A DNA stretch of 64,000 nucleotides from an uncultured Bacteroidia bacterium (GTDB taxonomy: Bacteria > Bacteroidota > Bacteroidia > Bacteroidales > UBA932): assembly GCA_902785825.1 (NCBI GenBank), contig CACZZZ010000005.1, forward strand, positions 81,858-145,857. The letters run 5' to 3'. Shown in pieces: positions 51,889-59,932 of the stretch. Every line of letters starts with the position of its first letter. Position 1 is the first letter of the stretch. Position numbers and translations under genes: made by a program. The notes under the pieces were generated by a model. It saw only the letters and a program-made list of their open reading frames with translations. It did no database searches and was not told the DNA's origin.

Positions 51889-53151
51889 TTAATATATTTG
51901 AGTTTGCTTGATAATGTCTATCGTGCTGTCAGTGATGTAAACCCCGTTGAGTCCCTGGGCCTCCTGGGCAGGGTCTCCGGTGTAGTCGTCATAGGGTTTC
52001 CACTGGGACCCGCTTGGATTGGCGTAACCGCTCCAACCCCAGAAATTCATTCCGTCAAGCTTGCCGGACGCAACCATCCCGAGCACATGGGAGTAATATT
52101 TGTCACGGCACGTTGTTGTGGCCTCGCGGCTGTCGGAGAAACCGTCCCTCGGGAAACCGAATTCTTCAAGAACAAGAGGAAGTCCCAGCCGGCCGGCAAG
52201 TTCCGCATGTTGCTGGACATACTCATCAGTCTTGGAAATAGCGTTGTCAAGATCCTCGGCAAGGCTCTCGGCCTTGGCCCAGCTCCAGTTGTAGGGCCAG
52301 ATGTGGATGGTCATATAATCAATCCCGGGGATGGTGTTGACCCGCTCGAGCAATTCGGGATCGCTCTCACATCCCATAAGCCCCTCATTTCCTGTGGAAA
52401 GAAGATGGTTGGGATCTATTTCCTTAATAATACGCGCTGTCTCGGTCATCCAACCTATGAAACCGTCACGGATCTCAGGCTCATCCGAGAAACATCTGGG
52501 CTCGTTGCCTATCTGCCACGAGAAGATCGCCGGATCATCCTTGTAAGGTTTTCCGGTGATGGAATTGGTTCTGCCGACTATCGCGCGCACGTGATTATAG
52601 AAGAGTTCCTGGGCAGGAGCGGATGTCTGGAACTTCTTCATCTGCTGCATGAAAGGCCAATAGCCATCCACAAGGGGGATAAGCGCTTTCTCCCCGGTAG
52701 CCCACTCAAGATACTGTCCGTAGCCTCCGGACCATTCCCAAGTGTTATTGAGGAACAGGACAGCGGTCATATTCCTCTTGCCAAGCTCGACGAGGAACTT
52801 GTCAAGACCGACGAGGAGGGTGTCATTATACACTCCGGGAGCGGTCTGCAACGCGGGATCCACCCTGGAAAAGACGCCATCTGGACCATCACCCCCAACA
52901 AGGACGCGGAGATTATCCAATCCGAGTTCCTTCAAGGCGTCCAGTTCCTTGACAAGGCGGTCATAATTCCCTCCACGCCCTTCTGAGGCGAGGATAGGTC
53001 CGTACCAGAAATTAGTGCCGACAAAAGAATATGGCTTTCCGTCACGAAGGAAATGACCATCCTCCACACGGATAAAAGAGGCCTGCCGGGCGCAACCGGC
53101 GGCAAGAAAAAGAATGGCCGCGAAGGCGACCCGCTTGATTGTGAACTTCAT
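51889..53151 (-). CDS. GH5 (GH5_7-like) endo-beta-1,4-mannanase lipoprotein
   Basis: 420 residues from the ATG at 53149-53151 (MKFTIKRVAFAAILFLAAGC). An ATG at 53181 is excluded because the promoter -7 element overlaps it. The mature chain begins FIRVEDGHFLRDGKPYSFVGTNFWYG in two parts, a hallmark of GH5 subfamily 7 mannanases. Further motifs: LGLDNLRVLVGG, LFLNNTWEWSGGYGQYL, the acid/base Glu in SWQIGNEPR, MTIHIWPYNW and the nucleophile Glu in LVLEEFGFPRDG, closing with NFWGWSG. It cuts beta-1,4-mannan, probably at the surface. It is the first gene after the operon promoter. Confidence 0.92.
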   Translation of the reverse strand: MKFTIKRVAFAAILFLAAGCARQASFIRVEDGHFLRDGKPYSFVGTNFWYGPILASEGRGGNYDRLVKELDALKELGLDNLRVLVGGDGPDGVFSRVDPALQTAPGVYNDTLLVGLDKFLVELGKRNMTAVLFLNNTWEWSGGYGQYLEWATGEKALIPLVDGYWPFMQQMKKFQTSAPAQELFYNHVRAIVGRTNSITGKPYKDDPAIFSWQIGNEPRCFSDEPEIRDGFIGWMTETARIIKEIDPNHLLSTGNEGLMGCESDPELLERVNTIPGIDYMTIHIWPYNWSWAKAESLAEDLDNAISKTDEYVQQHAELAGRLGLPLVLEEFGFPRDGFSDSREATTTCRDKYYSHVLGMVASGKLDGMNFWGWSGYANPSGSQWKPYDDYTGDPAQEAQGLNGVYITDSTIDIIKQTQIY

Positions 53152-53178
53152 GTTGGCCAAACAGTATAGTGTCGTTTG

Positions 53179-53210
53179 CAAAATTATATGTATTCGTCAG
53201 AGCCGACAAA
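53179..53210 (-). promoter_or_regulatory. Main promoter of the mannan PUL
   Basis: On the minus strand TTTG (53207-53210) and TAATTTTG (53179-53186) are separated by exactly 20 bp, a perfect match to TTTG-N19-21-TAnnTTTG. Transcription should start near 53174, giving a leader of roughly 20 bases before the mannanase ATG at 53151. Confidence 0.78.
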
Positions 53211-53229
53211 TACAAAATTAGCAAAAACC

Positions 53230-53240
53230 GATACTATTTT
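53230..53240 (-). promoter_or_regulatory. Candidate operator upstream of the mannan PUL promoter
   Basis: AAAATAGTATC on the minus strand, 19 bp upstream of the -33 element. The same 11 bases occur in the promoter of the adjacent AraC-type gene (54151-54161). The position before -33 fits an activator site. Confidence 0.55.
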
Positions 53241-53246
53241 AACCCG

Positions 53247-54131
53247 CTACACAAAGACTCTCTTTTTCTTGAAGAGAGCGCGGAAATCCCTTGGGGTGTA
53301 ACCCCTCTTGGCCTTGAATATCCTGTTGAAGTTGGAAAGGTTGTTGAAACCACAACTGTAGCATATCTCTGAGACATTCTGGGTGGTATCCACAAGAAGC
53401 CTGGCGGCATTGCCCAGCCGTATGTCGATAATATAATCGCTCAAGGTCCTGCCTGTCCTCATTTTGAAGAAACGGCTGAACGCCGGAGGCGTCATCCCGG
53501 CCAACGAGGCCAGGGATTCCAAGCGCAGATCCTCGGAGTAATGGTCGTTGACATATTGCTTGACCTTCATCACCCTGCGGCTCTCCTTATCCCTGGTAGC
53601 ACGAGCGAAAGAACTGCTCGCCAGGATCCTGGCCTCCTCGTCCTGAGAGAGTTCGTACAGGATTTTCAAGAAATTGAGATACTGATTAAATGGCTCTGTC
53701 ACAGAAGATAAGGAGTCAAGATAGGAATAAACACGCATTATTGTCCGGACAGAGAAATTCAGCCCATGGCTCGCCTTCGAAAGCATCTTGCTGATTGAGG
53801 AAAACTGGCTTTTATTCAAAAGATCAGGCGGGAAAATGTCAGGAGAGAACTGAATGGTGATCTCCCTCACGTCGCCCTCGACGCAACTTCCCTGCTCCCA
53901 GGCATGCTCCAGCTCGTTGCCCGCGACAAGTGTCAACTCGTAGGGGCCGATCTCCTCGACGCTGTCCCCTACGACTCGCCTTACTCCCTTTCCGTTCTCA
54001 ATAAAGTTGAGCTCATATTCCCGATGCGAGTGAAGCGGGAATAGGAACTCCGACTTGTGACGTTCCACAATGTACAGGCAATCTTTGTCTGAAAGTGGGG
54101 TGATTTCTTTTAAAACTGAACTTGTGGCCAT
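53247..54131 (-). CDS. AraC-family transcriptional regulator, probable mannan PUL activator
   Basis: 294 residues from the ATG at 54129-54131; the longer frame would begin with GTG inside the promoter. The N-terminal half is a cupin-type sensor (HKSEFLFPLHSHREYELNFIENG, ELTLVAGNELEHAWE). The C-terminal hundred residues carry two helix-turn-helix motifs: LRLESLASLAGMTPPAFSRFFK and NVSEICYSCGFNNLSNFNRIFK, ending KRGYTPRDFR. It lies just upstream of the mannan operon on the same strand, 36 bp from the -33 element, and shares an 11-bp motif with the operon promoter, so it is the best candidate for its regulator. There is no hybrid two-component or ECF-sigma regulator in the window. The direct inducer, a mannooligosaccharide, is inference. 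Confidence 0.88.
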   Translation of the reverse strand: MATSSVLKEITPLSDKDCLYIVERHKSEFLFPLHSHREYELNFIENGKGVRRVVGDSVEEIGPYELTLVAGNELEHAWEQGSCVEGDVREITIQFSPDIFPPDLLNKSQFSSISKMLSKASHGLNFSVRTIMRVYSYLDSLSSVTEPFNQYLNFLKILYELSQDEEARILASSSFARATRDKESRRVMKVKQYVNDHYSEDLRLESLASLAGMTPPAFSRFFKMRTGRTLSDYIIDIRLGNAARLLVDTTQNVSEICYSCGFNNLSNFNRIFKAKRGYTPRDFRALFKKKRVFV

Positions 54132-54134
54132 ACG

Positions 54135-54167
54135 CGAATATAATATTTTTGATACTATTTTCACAAG
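54135..54167 (-). promoter_or_regulatory. Promoter of the AraC-type gene with embedded operator
   Basis: On the minus strand CTTG (54164-54167) and TATATTCG (54135-54142) lie 21 bp apart. The spacer contains AAAATAGTATC (54151-54161), the motif shared with the mannan promoter. The -7 element ends only 3 bp before the ATG at 54131, so the transcript would be almost leaderless. Confidence 0.5.
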
Positions 54168-54189
54168 TACAGCTTAAGTATCACAAGTA
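54161..54189. repeat. Direct repeat TCACAAGTA x2 at 20-bp spacing
   Basis: TCACAAGTA at 54161-54169 and again at 54181-54189, two helical turns apart, in the 91-bp gap between the AraC-type and EamA genes. It looks like a pair of half-sites for an AraC-type dimer. Confidence 0.5.
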
Positions 54190-54222
54190 TTCGTATATTC
54201 GCGACCGTATTTCGAACTTGAC

Positions 54223-55158
54223 ATGAATCATTTAGGAGAGATAATCTCACTGATCGTAGCTGTCTCCTGGACTTTCTCAGCATGGTTCGCGGACAAGGCG
54301 AGCCGAAGGATAGGGTCGATGGAGACGAACGTTATACGTCTCGTGCTGGCGACAGTGTTCCTTTCGCTACTCCTCTGGGTCACGGTAGGACGTCCATACC
54401 CAGTCCATGCGGATGGGAAAGCCTGGCTCTGGCTCGGTCTCTCAGCTCTCGTTGGATACGTCTTCGGAGACTACTGCCTGTTCAACAGCTACCTCGTCAT
54501 AGGCCCCAGGCTCGGGCAGCTGATGATGACGATCGCTCCTCCTATGGCAGCAGTAGCGGGCTGGATAATGCTCGGAGAATCAATGTCTTGGAAATCGATC
54601 CTCGCCATGGTAGTCACGCTGTGCGGTATCGGCATGTCGATCCTCAGCCGTGGCGAGAAACACCAAATCAAACTGGATATTCCCTTTAAGGGCATCCTCC
54701 TTGGAATTGGCGCCGGGACAGGACAGGGTGTGGGCCTTGTCCTAAGCAAAATCGGTATGGAGCATTATGGAGCGGCGGTTCCAGCCGGAGCGGCGGGAGC
54801 CATGGAGGCCATGCTGCCCTTCGCCTCGACATTGATTAGAGCTATCGTCGGAGCCATCGGATTCATAATCCTGCTGAGTCTCAGCAAAGGTCTTGGCAGC
54901 CTGAAGACAGCCGTAAAGGACCCGAAAGGCATGAAATACGCCACTCTCCTGACCATTTTCGGTCCGGCTCTCGGAGTTTCACTGTCCCTTATGGCCGTCC
55001 GCTACGCCAACGCGGGGATCGCCTCGACACTAATGGCTCTCACTCCGGTGCTTATCATAGCCCCGGACGTGCTTATCAACAAGCATAAGATCAAAGTCAA
55101 GGAGATCCTGGGAGTCCTCGTCAGCGTCACCGGAGTGGCGTTGTTCTTCCTTCTTTAG
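54223..55158 (+). CDS. EamA/DMT-family membrane transporter
   Basis: 311 residues with ten hydrophobic helices in two homologous halves, the pattern of drug/metabolite transporters (EamA). Visible features are [22 protein letters not shown] at the start, [20 protein letters not shown] and the second-half [24 protein letters not shown]. Substrates of this family range over amino acids, sugars and nucleotides; none is indicated here. A -7-like TATATTCG lies at 54194-54201. It converges with the GH130 gene and overlaps its end by 4 bp. Confidence 0.88.
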   Translation: MNHLGEIISLIVAVSWTFSAWFADKASRRIGSMETNVIRLVLATVFLSLLLWVTVGRPYPVHADGKAWLWLGLSALVGYVFGDYCLFNSYLVIGPRLGQLMMTIAPPMAAVAGWIMLGESMSWKSILAMVVTLCGIGMSILSRGEKHQIKLDIPFKGILLGIGAGTGQGVGLVLSKIGMEHYGAAVPAGAAGAMEAMLPFASTLIRAIVGAIGFIILLSLSKGLGSLKTAVKDPKGMKYATLLTIFGPALGVSLSLMAVRYANAGIASTLMALTPVLIIAPDVLINKHKIKVKEILGVLVSVTGVALFFLL

Positions 55159-56138
55159 ATAATACTGTTCTCCTTCGTGAACTTCACAATCTCAGGCACA
55201 TAGCCGAAAGCGAGGCCTGTGACCGAGTCGGCGCAGCCGTAATAGACGGCAAGGCGGCCCGTCTCGGGATCATGCAAGGCGGCACACGGGAATGTAACGT
55301 TGGGCACATCACCGGTACACTCGTAAATTTCCCTCGGGGAGATCAGATAGGGACCGCTTCTGGCAATGACCTTCCAGGGCTGCTCCAGATCCAGCAAGGC
55401 TGAGCCGAAAGCGTACACATAACCGTTGCACGAGCGGAGTACGCCATGGTAAAGCAGCAGCCAACCGTCCGGAGTCTCAATCGGGACAGGACCGGCACCG
55501 ATCTTCATGCACTGCCACGCGCTGACCTCGAACGGAGCCGGAGACATAACATGACGATGGTGCCCCCAGTATTCAAGATCTGGAGATTCTGAATAGAATA
55601 TATCCCCGAAAGCGGTATGGCCTGTGTCGCTCGGACGGGACAACATAGCGAATTTGCCTCCAATCTTTTTCGGGAACATCACTCCGTTCCTGTTATACGG
55701 GAGGAAGGCGTTCTCCAACTGGTGGAACACCTCAAAATCAGTCGTCCACGCGACACCGATCGTCGGACCATGGTAGCCGTTGCACCAGGTCACATAGTAC
55801 TTGCCGTCAATGAAAGTCACCCTCGGGTCATATCCATAAACCCACTCAGCTACCTCAGGATCGGCTCCTGAGAACTTGACGTCCTCCTCATTGATGTCCC
55901 ATTTTATGCCGTCAACGGAGAATCCGGCATGAAGCCGCATCCTGCGGTTGGTGTCGTCGCAACGGAACACCCCGGCGTAGTTGTATTCCCCTTTCTTGAA
56001 AGGGACCACCGCGGAATTGAAAATGGAATTCGAGGTGGAGAGAAGATCTCTCGGGATGATGGGGTTTTTTGAATAGCGCCACATGACCTCCTTTGAGTCA
56101 AAAGGGCGCTCTTCCCACGGGAAATTATTATTCATCAA
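55155..56138 (-). CDS. GH130-family mannoside phosphorylase/hydrolase (second type)
   Basis: 327 residues, no signal peptide. Motifs of the GH130 five-bladed propeller: [70 protein letters not shown] with the catalytic Asp in DPR, and [21 protein letters not shown]. It differs clearly from the operon GH130 at 37445 and looks like the subfamily containing mannooligosaccharide and mannosyl-N-acetylglucosamine phosphorylases. Some related members are hydrolases. Its cluster (esterase, SDR, CBM9-like) suggests a different beta-mannoside, perhaps from N-glycans or acetylated mannan. Confidence 0.87.
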   Translation of the reverse strand: MMNNNFPWEERPFDSKEVMWRYSKNPIIPRDLLSTSNSIFNSAVVPFKKGEYNYAGVFRCDDTNRRMRLHAGFSVDGIKWDINEEDVKFSGADPEVAEWVYGYDPRVTFIDGKYYVTWCNGYHGPTIGVAWTTDFEVFHQLENAFLPYNRNGVMFPKKIGGKFAMLSRPSDTGHTAFGDIFYSESPDLEYWGHHRHVMSPAPFEVSAWQCMKIGAGPVPIETPDGWLLLYHGVLRSCNGYVYAFGSALLDLEQPWKVIARSGPYLISPREIYECTGDVPNVTFPCAALHDPETGRLAVYYGCADSVTGLAFGYVPEIVKFTKENSII

Positions 56139-56153
56139 TACTTTATCAATTAA

Positions 56154-56867
56154 TTAGTCAACAAAACGAATCGTGCCCCATTTGTCCGGGTGATGGATAT
56201 CGACAATGCCTGTAGGGGACCATACCCAATTTTCTTCAGGCTTTGTGAGCCACTCGACACGGGAGAAGTTGGCCTTCCACTCCTTATTCTTGCGAGGGTC
56301 GTCACCTCCCCTCTTCAGTCCGTCGAACGGGATCATTATCTCCACTGACCAGCCCTTGTCGATGTCGTTGGAGCGGTTGAGAGTCCCCTGGACTTTCACG
56401 GCCGTCTTCAAGCCCGGAAAATCCCAGGTCATGATGAAGGTGCCACCCTTGCTGTAGGGCTTTTCCATGAGAAGATCCATCACCGTTCCGAGGGCGTTGA
56501 TCTCAAACTCGTAGTAGAGCCTGCTGTCGGAATATGGATTGAGGAACACCTCGAAATCATTGTCATGATAGACTATGTCGTCCCTCTCGCTCACCTTCGC
56601 CTTGACATCCGGCTCCTCAAGGACAGCGCTGACATATAGATTATCGTCGTCCCACAGCATCCTCATGGTAGTGAGGTACTTGGGAGCGGCCCAACCGTCT
56701 CCCCTTATATCCCTGAAATCAGTACAAGGGACAGCGGCCGCCCACTCTTTCTCAGTGACCTTGCCGTCAATCTTGATTTTGCCCGTGGTTCTGTGGCAGT
56801 CATAAACAGGCTGGCCAGCCGCGGACAGCGGAATCAAGGCCAGAAGAAAAAACAATATCCGTTTCAT
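56154..56867 (-). CDS. Secreted CBM9-like carbohydrate-binding protein
   Basis: 237 residues from the ATG at 56865-56867 (MKRILFFLLALIPLSAAGQP); the longer frame overlaps the SDR gene. The body is a single CBM9/DOMON-like beta-sandwich: KIKIDGKVTEKEWAAAVPC, TTMRMLWDDDNLYVSAVLEEPDV, YHDNDFEVFLNPYSD, YYEFEINALGTVMDLLM, and WSVEIMIPFDGLK, FSRVEWLTKPEENWVWSP. Stand-alone proteins of this type are common in Bacteroidota PUL regions and may bind sugars or haem-like ligands; no catalytic site is seen. It sits 15 bp before the GH130 gene. Confidence 0.83.
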   Translation of the reverse strand: MKRILFFLLALIPLSAAGQPVYDCHRTTGKIKIDGKVTEKEWAAAVPCTDFRDIRGDGWAAPKYLTTMRMLWDDDNLYVSAVLEEPDVKAKVSERDDIVYHDNDFEVFLNPYSDSRLYYEFEINALGTVMDLLMEKPYSKGGTFIMTWDFPGLKTAVKVQGTLNRSNDIDKGWSVEIMIPFDGLKRGGDDPRKNKEWKANFSRVEWLTKPEENWVWSPTGIVDIHHPDKWGTIRFVD

Positions 56868-56878
56868 TAGTGAAGTAG

Positions 56879-57652
56879 TTATACGCATGTGTATCCGCCG
56901 TCAACCGGTAGCGCCACTCCAGTGACATAAGAGGATGCCGGAGAAGCCAGGAACAGGGTCGCCGTGTCAAGCTCGCCCTCATTGCCATACCTTTCCATAG
57001 GAATGACCTGCTTGGCATACGCCTGGAAATAATCAGAGTTCAGAGTATCCACGGTAAGAGGCGTGTAGAAATAGCCCGGGCAAATGGAGTTGACAGTGAT
57101 GCCATACTTGCCCCACTCGGCGGCGAGGGCCCTGGTCAGATTGACCACCCCACCCTTGGCGGCATGATAAGGAGATGCCGGAGCTATCTTGTTGCCCACC
57201 AGTCCATACATCGAAGCGATGTTGATAATACGGCCATACTTGGCGGGAATCATGGCCTTGGCGGCAACCGCCCTGGCGACCCTGAAGGATCCGAACAGGT
57301 CTATCTGCATCTCATTCTCAAACTGGGCGTCGGTGATCTCCTCCGCCGGAGCGACAGCGCCTGTGCCAGCGTTATTCACCAGAATATCAATCCTTCCAAA
57401 GCGTTCCATAGCCTTTGAGACCACCTCATCCACTTGCTCAGTCGAGGTGATGTCACAACGCAAAGGCAGAGCCTCAACTCCAAAATCATTCATAAGGGCA
57501 GCCGCGACTTCCTCAAGTTTTTCCAATCTCCTGGCAATCGGCACGATATTACATCCCACAGAGGCTAACGCCCTTGCCATCTGAACGCCCAAACCTCCCG
57601 AGCAACCGGTCACCAAGGCCACCTGGCCCTTTAAATTGAAATATTCATTCAT
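56879..57652 (-). CDS. SDR-family oxidoreductase, gluconate 5-dehydrogenase-like
   Basis: 257 residues, classical short-chain dehydrogenase. NAD(P) motif TGCSGGLG (residues about 15-22), NNAGTG near residue 92, catalytic NIASMYG and Ser/Tyr/Lys in YHAAKGG, and the C-terminal SSYVTGVALPVDGGYT. Arg42-Arg43 after the second strand (IARRLEKL) points to NADP use. The closest pattern is gluconate 5-dehydrogenase or 2-deoxygluconate 3-dehydrogenase, acting on keto-acids of sugars, but substrates in this family cannot be read from sequence. The gene lies 28 bp after the esterase gene and 11 bp before the CBM9-like gene. Confidence 0.88.
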   Translation of the reverse strand: MNEYFNLKGQVALVTGCSGGLGVQMARALASVGCNIVPIARRLEKLEEVAAALMNDFGVEALPLRCDITSTEQVDEVVSKAMERFGRIDILVNNAGTGAVAPAEEITDAQFENEMQIDLFGSFRVARAVAAKAMIPAKYGRIINIASMYGLVGNKIAPASPYHAAKGGVVNLTRALAAEWGKYGITVNSICPGYFYTPLTVDTLNSDYFQAYAKQVIPMERYGNEGELDTATLFLASPASSYVTGVALPVDGGYTCV

Positions 57653-57680
57653 GATCTGTTATTATTATGTTTATTGGTTA

Positions 57681-58997
57681 TTATTTCTTGTTCCACACAC
57701 CCTCAGCGAAATCCAGCATCCAAGTCCAGTCGATCGGGGTGATGCCATGATCCCCTGCCCGACGGACATATCCAAGATGAGGCCCGATGGCTGAAGTGTC
57801 GTAATCATCAGGCCACCCGACATTAGGCATTCCCTTCTTTCCCAAGAACTTCCAGACAGGACTCGCGGCCTTGACGGCAAGATATTCCCCCTTGGTATCG
57901 AACCAAGGGCTGTCGAAGCCTTCGACAAGAAGCGCCCTCGGCGCCACGCAGGCGAGCAGCATGTGCTGGTCGAACGGCAACGCGTCGGTATTGTCAGCAT
58001 ACTTGTCATAAGCCCTGCAGTACCAATGGCGGAAAGAGACAACTTCCGTGGCGACAGACTCGCCGAAATTCCTCTTTGCCAGAGGCACTCCCCCGCCGCC
58101 GGTCTGCACCGGGACAACCACAGGGAATCTCTCGTCGAACGCTCCGGCTATCAGGGCGGCCTTCGCCAGACGGGAGTATCCGGTAAGGATCACCTTGCTC
58201 TGGTCGAGGGTCGGATCCTGCTCTATCATGTCCATGGCTCTCATCAAGACCCAGGCCCAAGCCATCAGAGAGGTAGTGTTGTCATCCTTGGAAGGGTCTC
58301 TGGGGCCCCACAGGTCGAATATTCCCGTGTAGGCAAAACCATCCTGCATCTTGACCCCATCCTTCATCTGGACCGGACTAGGATCGGGAGAGACATCATT
58401 GTAGCATGCTGTGACAGTAGCATATCCCCTCGCGGCGAGAGTACCCACCGGATAGACTGTTTTCTCTCCGTCACGGTTGTACTTCCCCCTGTCGTCCGCC
58501 GAGGCTTTGTTGTCCTTCTCCCCGAAGAGTCCCTGAAACCAAGCGTCTGAAACGAGGATCTCCTCATCGGGAAGGATTGTGTGATTACCAGCGTAATTAT
58601 ACAGAAGCACCACTGGCACAGGGCCTTCCACGTTATTAGGGGTGACAATCAGCCAATCCACCTTTGGGCCGGTCTTGTCCGAACGGAACCACATCCTGAC
58701 CTGCCTCCTTGTCCCCTGCCCATGAAGAGTAGAGCCCTCCTCTATAGTCTCAAGGAATATTCCTTCACCCTTTGGAGGGAGGACACCGTACATCTCATGC
58801 TGGAACATGTCCAGAATCTCTTTCCTACGCTCCTGCCACTGGTTCTTGCGGACTTTCTTCCCATCAGCGAAAACCAGCGGATCCTGAAGCTCATACGGGG
58901 CGACAGCCGCCTCGTCGTAATTTACTTGCTGGGCAGACAGGCTCAAAGACATTAAGACAAAGGCAACAATGGAGAACAGATATCTTGTGACAGGCAT
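57681..58997 (-). CDS. CE15-like glucuronoyl/acyl esterase, secreted
   Basis: 438 residues from the ATG at 58995-58997 (MPVTRYLFSIVAFVLMSLSLSAQ); earlier codons would overlap the divergent gene at 59053. It is an alpha/beta hydrolase: VPVVLLYNYAGNH, TVTACYNDVSPDP, the nucleophile region LTGYSRLAKAALIAGAFDERF and the catalytic His in RRAGDHGITPIDW. The GYSRLAK motif corresponds to G-x-SR-x-GK of CE15 glucuronoyl esterases, with Ala where Gly is usual. CE15 enzymes split ester links between glucuronoxylan and lignin; the family also holds untested esterases. First gene of the minus-strand cluster running to 55155. Confidence 0.82.
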   Translation of the reverse strand: MPVTRYLFSIVAFVLMSLSLSAQQVNYDEAAVAPYELQDPLVFADGKKVRKNQWQERRKEILDMFQHEMYGVLPPKGEGIFLETIEEGSTLHGQGTRRQVRMWFRSDKTGPKVDWLIVTPNNVEGPVPVVLLYNYAGNHTILPDEEILVSDAWFQGLFGEKDNKASADDRGKYNRDGEKTVYPVGTLAARGYATVTACYNDVSPDPSPVQMKDGVKMQDGFAYTGIFDLWGPRDPSKDDNTTSLMAWAWVLMRAMDMIEQDPTLDQSKVILTGYSRLAKAALIAGAFDERFPVVVPVQTGGGGVPLAKRNFGESVATEVVSFRHWYCRAYDKYADNTDALPFDQHMLLACVAPRALLVEGFDSPWFDTKGEYLAVKAASPVWKFLGKKGMPNVGWPDDYDTSAIGPHLGYVRRAGDHGITPIDWTWMLDFAEGVWNKK

Positions 58998-59028
58998 ATT
59001 GATACTGAAATAGATTTTATTATCTTTG
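58998..59028 (+). promoter_or_regulatory. Promoter of the oxidoreductase cluster
   Basis: ATTG at 58998-59001 and TATCTTTG at 59021-59028 are 19 bp apart, a good match to the phylum's promoter pattern. Transcription would begin near 59033, about 20 bp before the ATG at 59053. Confidence 0.65.
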
Positions 59029-59037
59029 TAAAGATAA
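59020..59037. promoter_or_regulatory. Perfect 18-bp palindrome in a bidirectional promoter
   Basis: TTATCTTT-GT-AAAGATAA lies between two divergent operons. Its left half contains the plus-strand -7 element TATCTTTG and its right half a TATCTTTA -7-like element for the minus strand, so the two promoters would overlap and one bound protein could control both. Confidence 0.55.
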
Positions 59038-59052
59038 CACTTTTTCCTGACC

Positions 59053-59922
59053 ATGCGTAAAAACCATTTATTTTTATTCCTGTCCGCGATCTTCGCCGCG
59101 GCGCTTCTCTACAGTTGCGGCCCCAAGTATGAGTTCAATCTTGACGAGCATCTCGGGATTTGCGGAACCGGGTGGGCCGACGCGGCCAAAAAAGCCGGTC
59201 TGAACTATCTTGAGGCCAATGTGACCGGGTTCCTCATGCCCGAGAAAAGCGACGAGGAGTTCACCGCCAACAAAGCTCTCGCCGCCACGATGGACCCGCC
59301 TATCTATTCAGCGAATGGCTTCTTTCCCGGTGAGATAAAGATTGTCGGCCCCGAGGCGGACATCGAGCGGGCTGTCAAATATTCCCAAACAGCGATACGC
59401 CGGGCCTCCGAGACCGGAATAAAGATTCTCGTTCTTGGCAGCAGCGGCTCCAGGAGCATTCCGGAAGGGTTTGAGAGGGCAAAGGCGGAAGAGCAATTCA
59501 CCGGTTTCCTCAAGAGAATAGCCCCGACGGCTGAGGAATACGGAGTCATCGTGGCGATCGAGCCTCTCCAGACCGCGGAGACGAATTTTATCAATACGGT
59601 CGCGGAAGGAGCCGAAATCGCGAGGAAAACCGGCAGCGGGAACATCTGCGTGATAGCTGACCTTTTCCATATGGCCAGAATGAAAGAGTCGCCCGAAGAC
59701 ATCATAACCTCAGCGGACAAACTTGTCCATTGCCACATCGCCGAGGTGGAGGGAAGGACCGCGCCCGGTGTCAAGGGGGACGATTTCACGCCGTACCTGA
59801 AGGCGCTGAAAAAGATCAAGTACACTGGCAGGATGTCCTTCGAGTGCTCCTGGCAGGATATTGACACCCAGTTGCCCAAGGCAATCGCAGTCATGAGAGA
59901 GCAAATATTATCAGTCAAATAA
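59053..59922 (+). CDS. TIM-barrel sugar isomerase/epimerase-like lipoprotein
   Basis: 289 residues with a lipoprotein signal (FAAALLYSC). Xylose-isomerase-like barrel: GTGWADAAKKAGLNYLEAN, KILVLGSSGSRSIPEG, GVIVAIEPLQTAETNF, CVIADLFHMARMKESPEDI, VHCHIAEVEGR and RMSFECSWQD, giving the expected Glu/Asp/His/Glu metal ring. Exported members of this fold act in Bacteroidota on 3-keto-sugars made by Gfo/Idh/MocA partners. The Gfo/Idh gene starts 10 bp downstream, supporting such a role. It is unlike the 9111 protein in detail. Confidence 0.82.
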   Translation: MRKNHLFLFLSAIFAAALLYSCGPKYEFNLDEHLGICGTGWADAAKKAGLNYLEANVTGFLMPEKSDEEFTANKALAATMDPPIYSANGFFPGEIKIVGPEADIERAVKYSQTAIRRASETGIKILVLGSSGSRSIPEGFERAKAEEQFTGFLKRIAPTAEEYGVIVAIEPLQTAETNFINTVAEGAEIARKTGSGNICVIADLFHMARMKESPEDIITSADKLVHCHIAEVEGRTAPGVKGDDFTPYLKALKKIKYTGRMSFECSWQDIDTQLPKAIAVMREQILSVK

Positions 59923-59932
59923 TCTAAGGAAT

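Noticed and set aside
53151..53181. Mannanase start at the upstream ATG (53181)
   Set aside because: The promoter -7 element covers this position and the added residues would spoil the lipoprotein signal.
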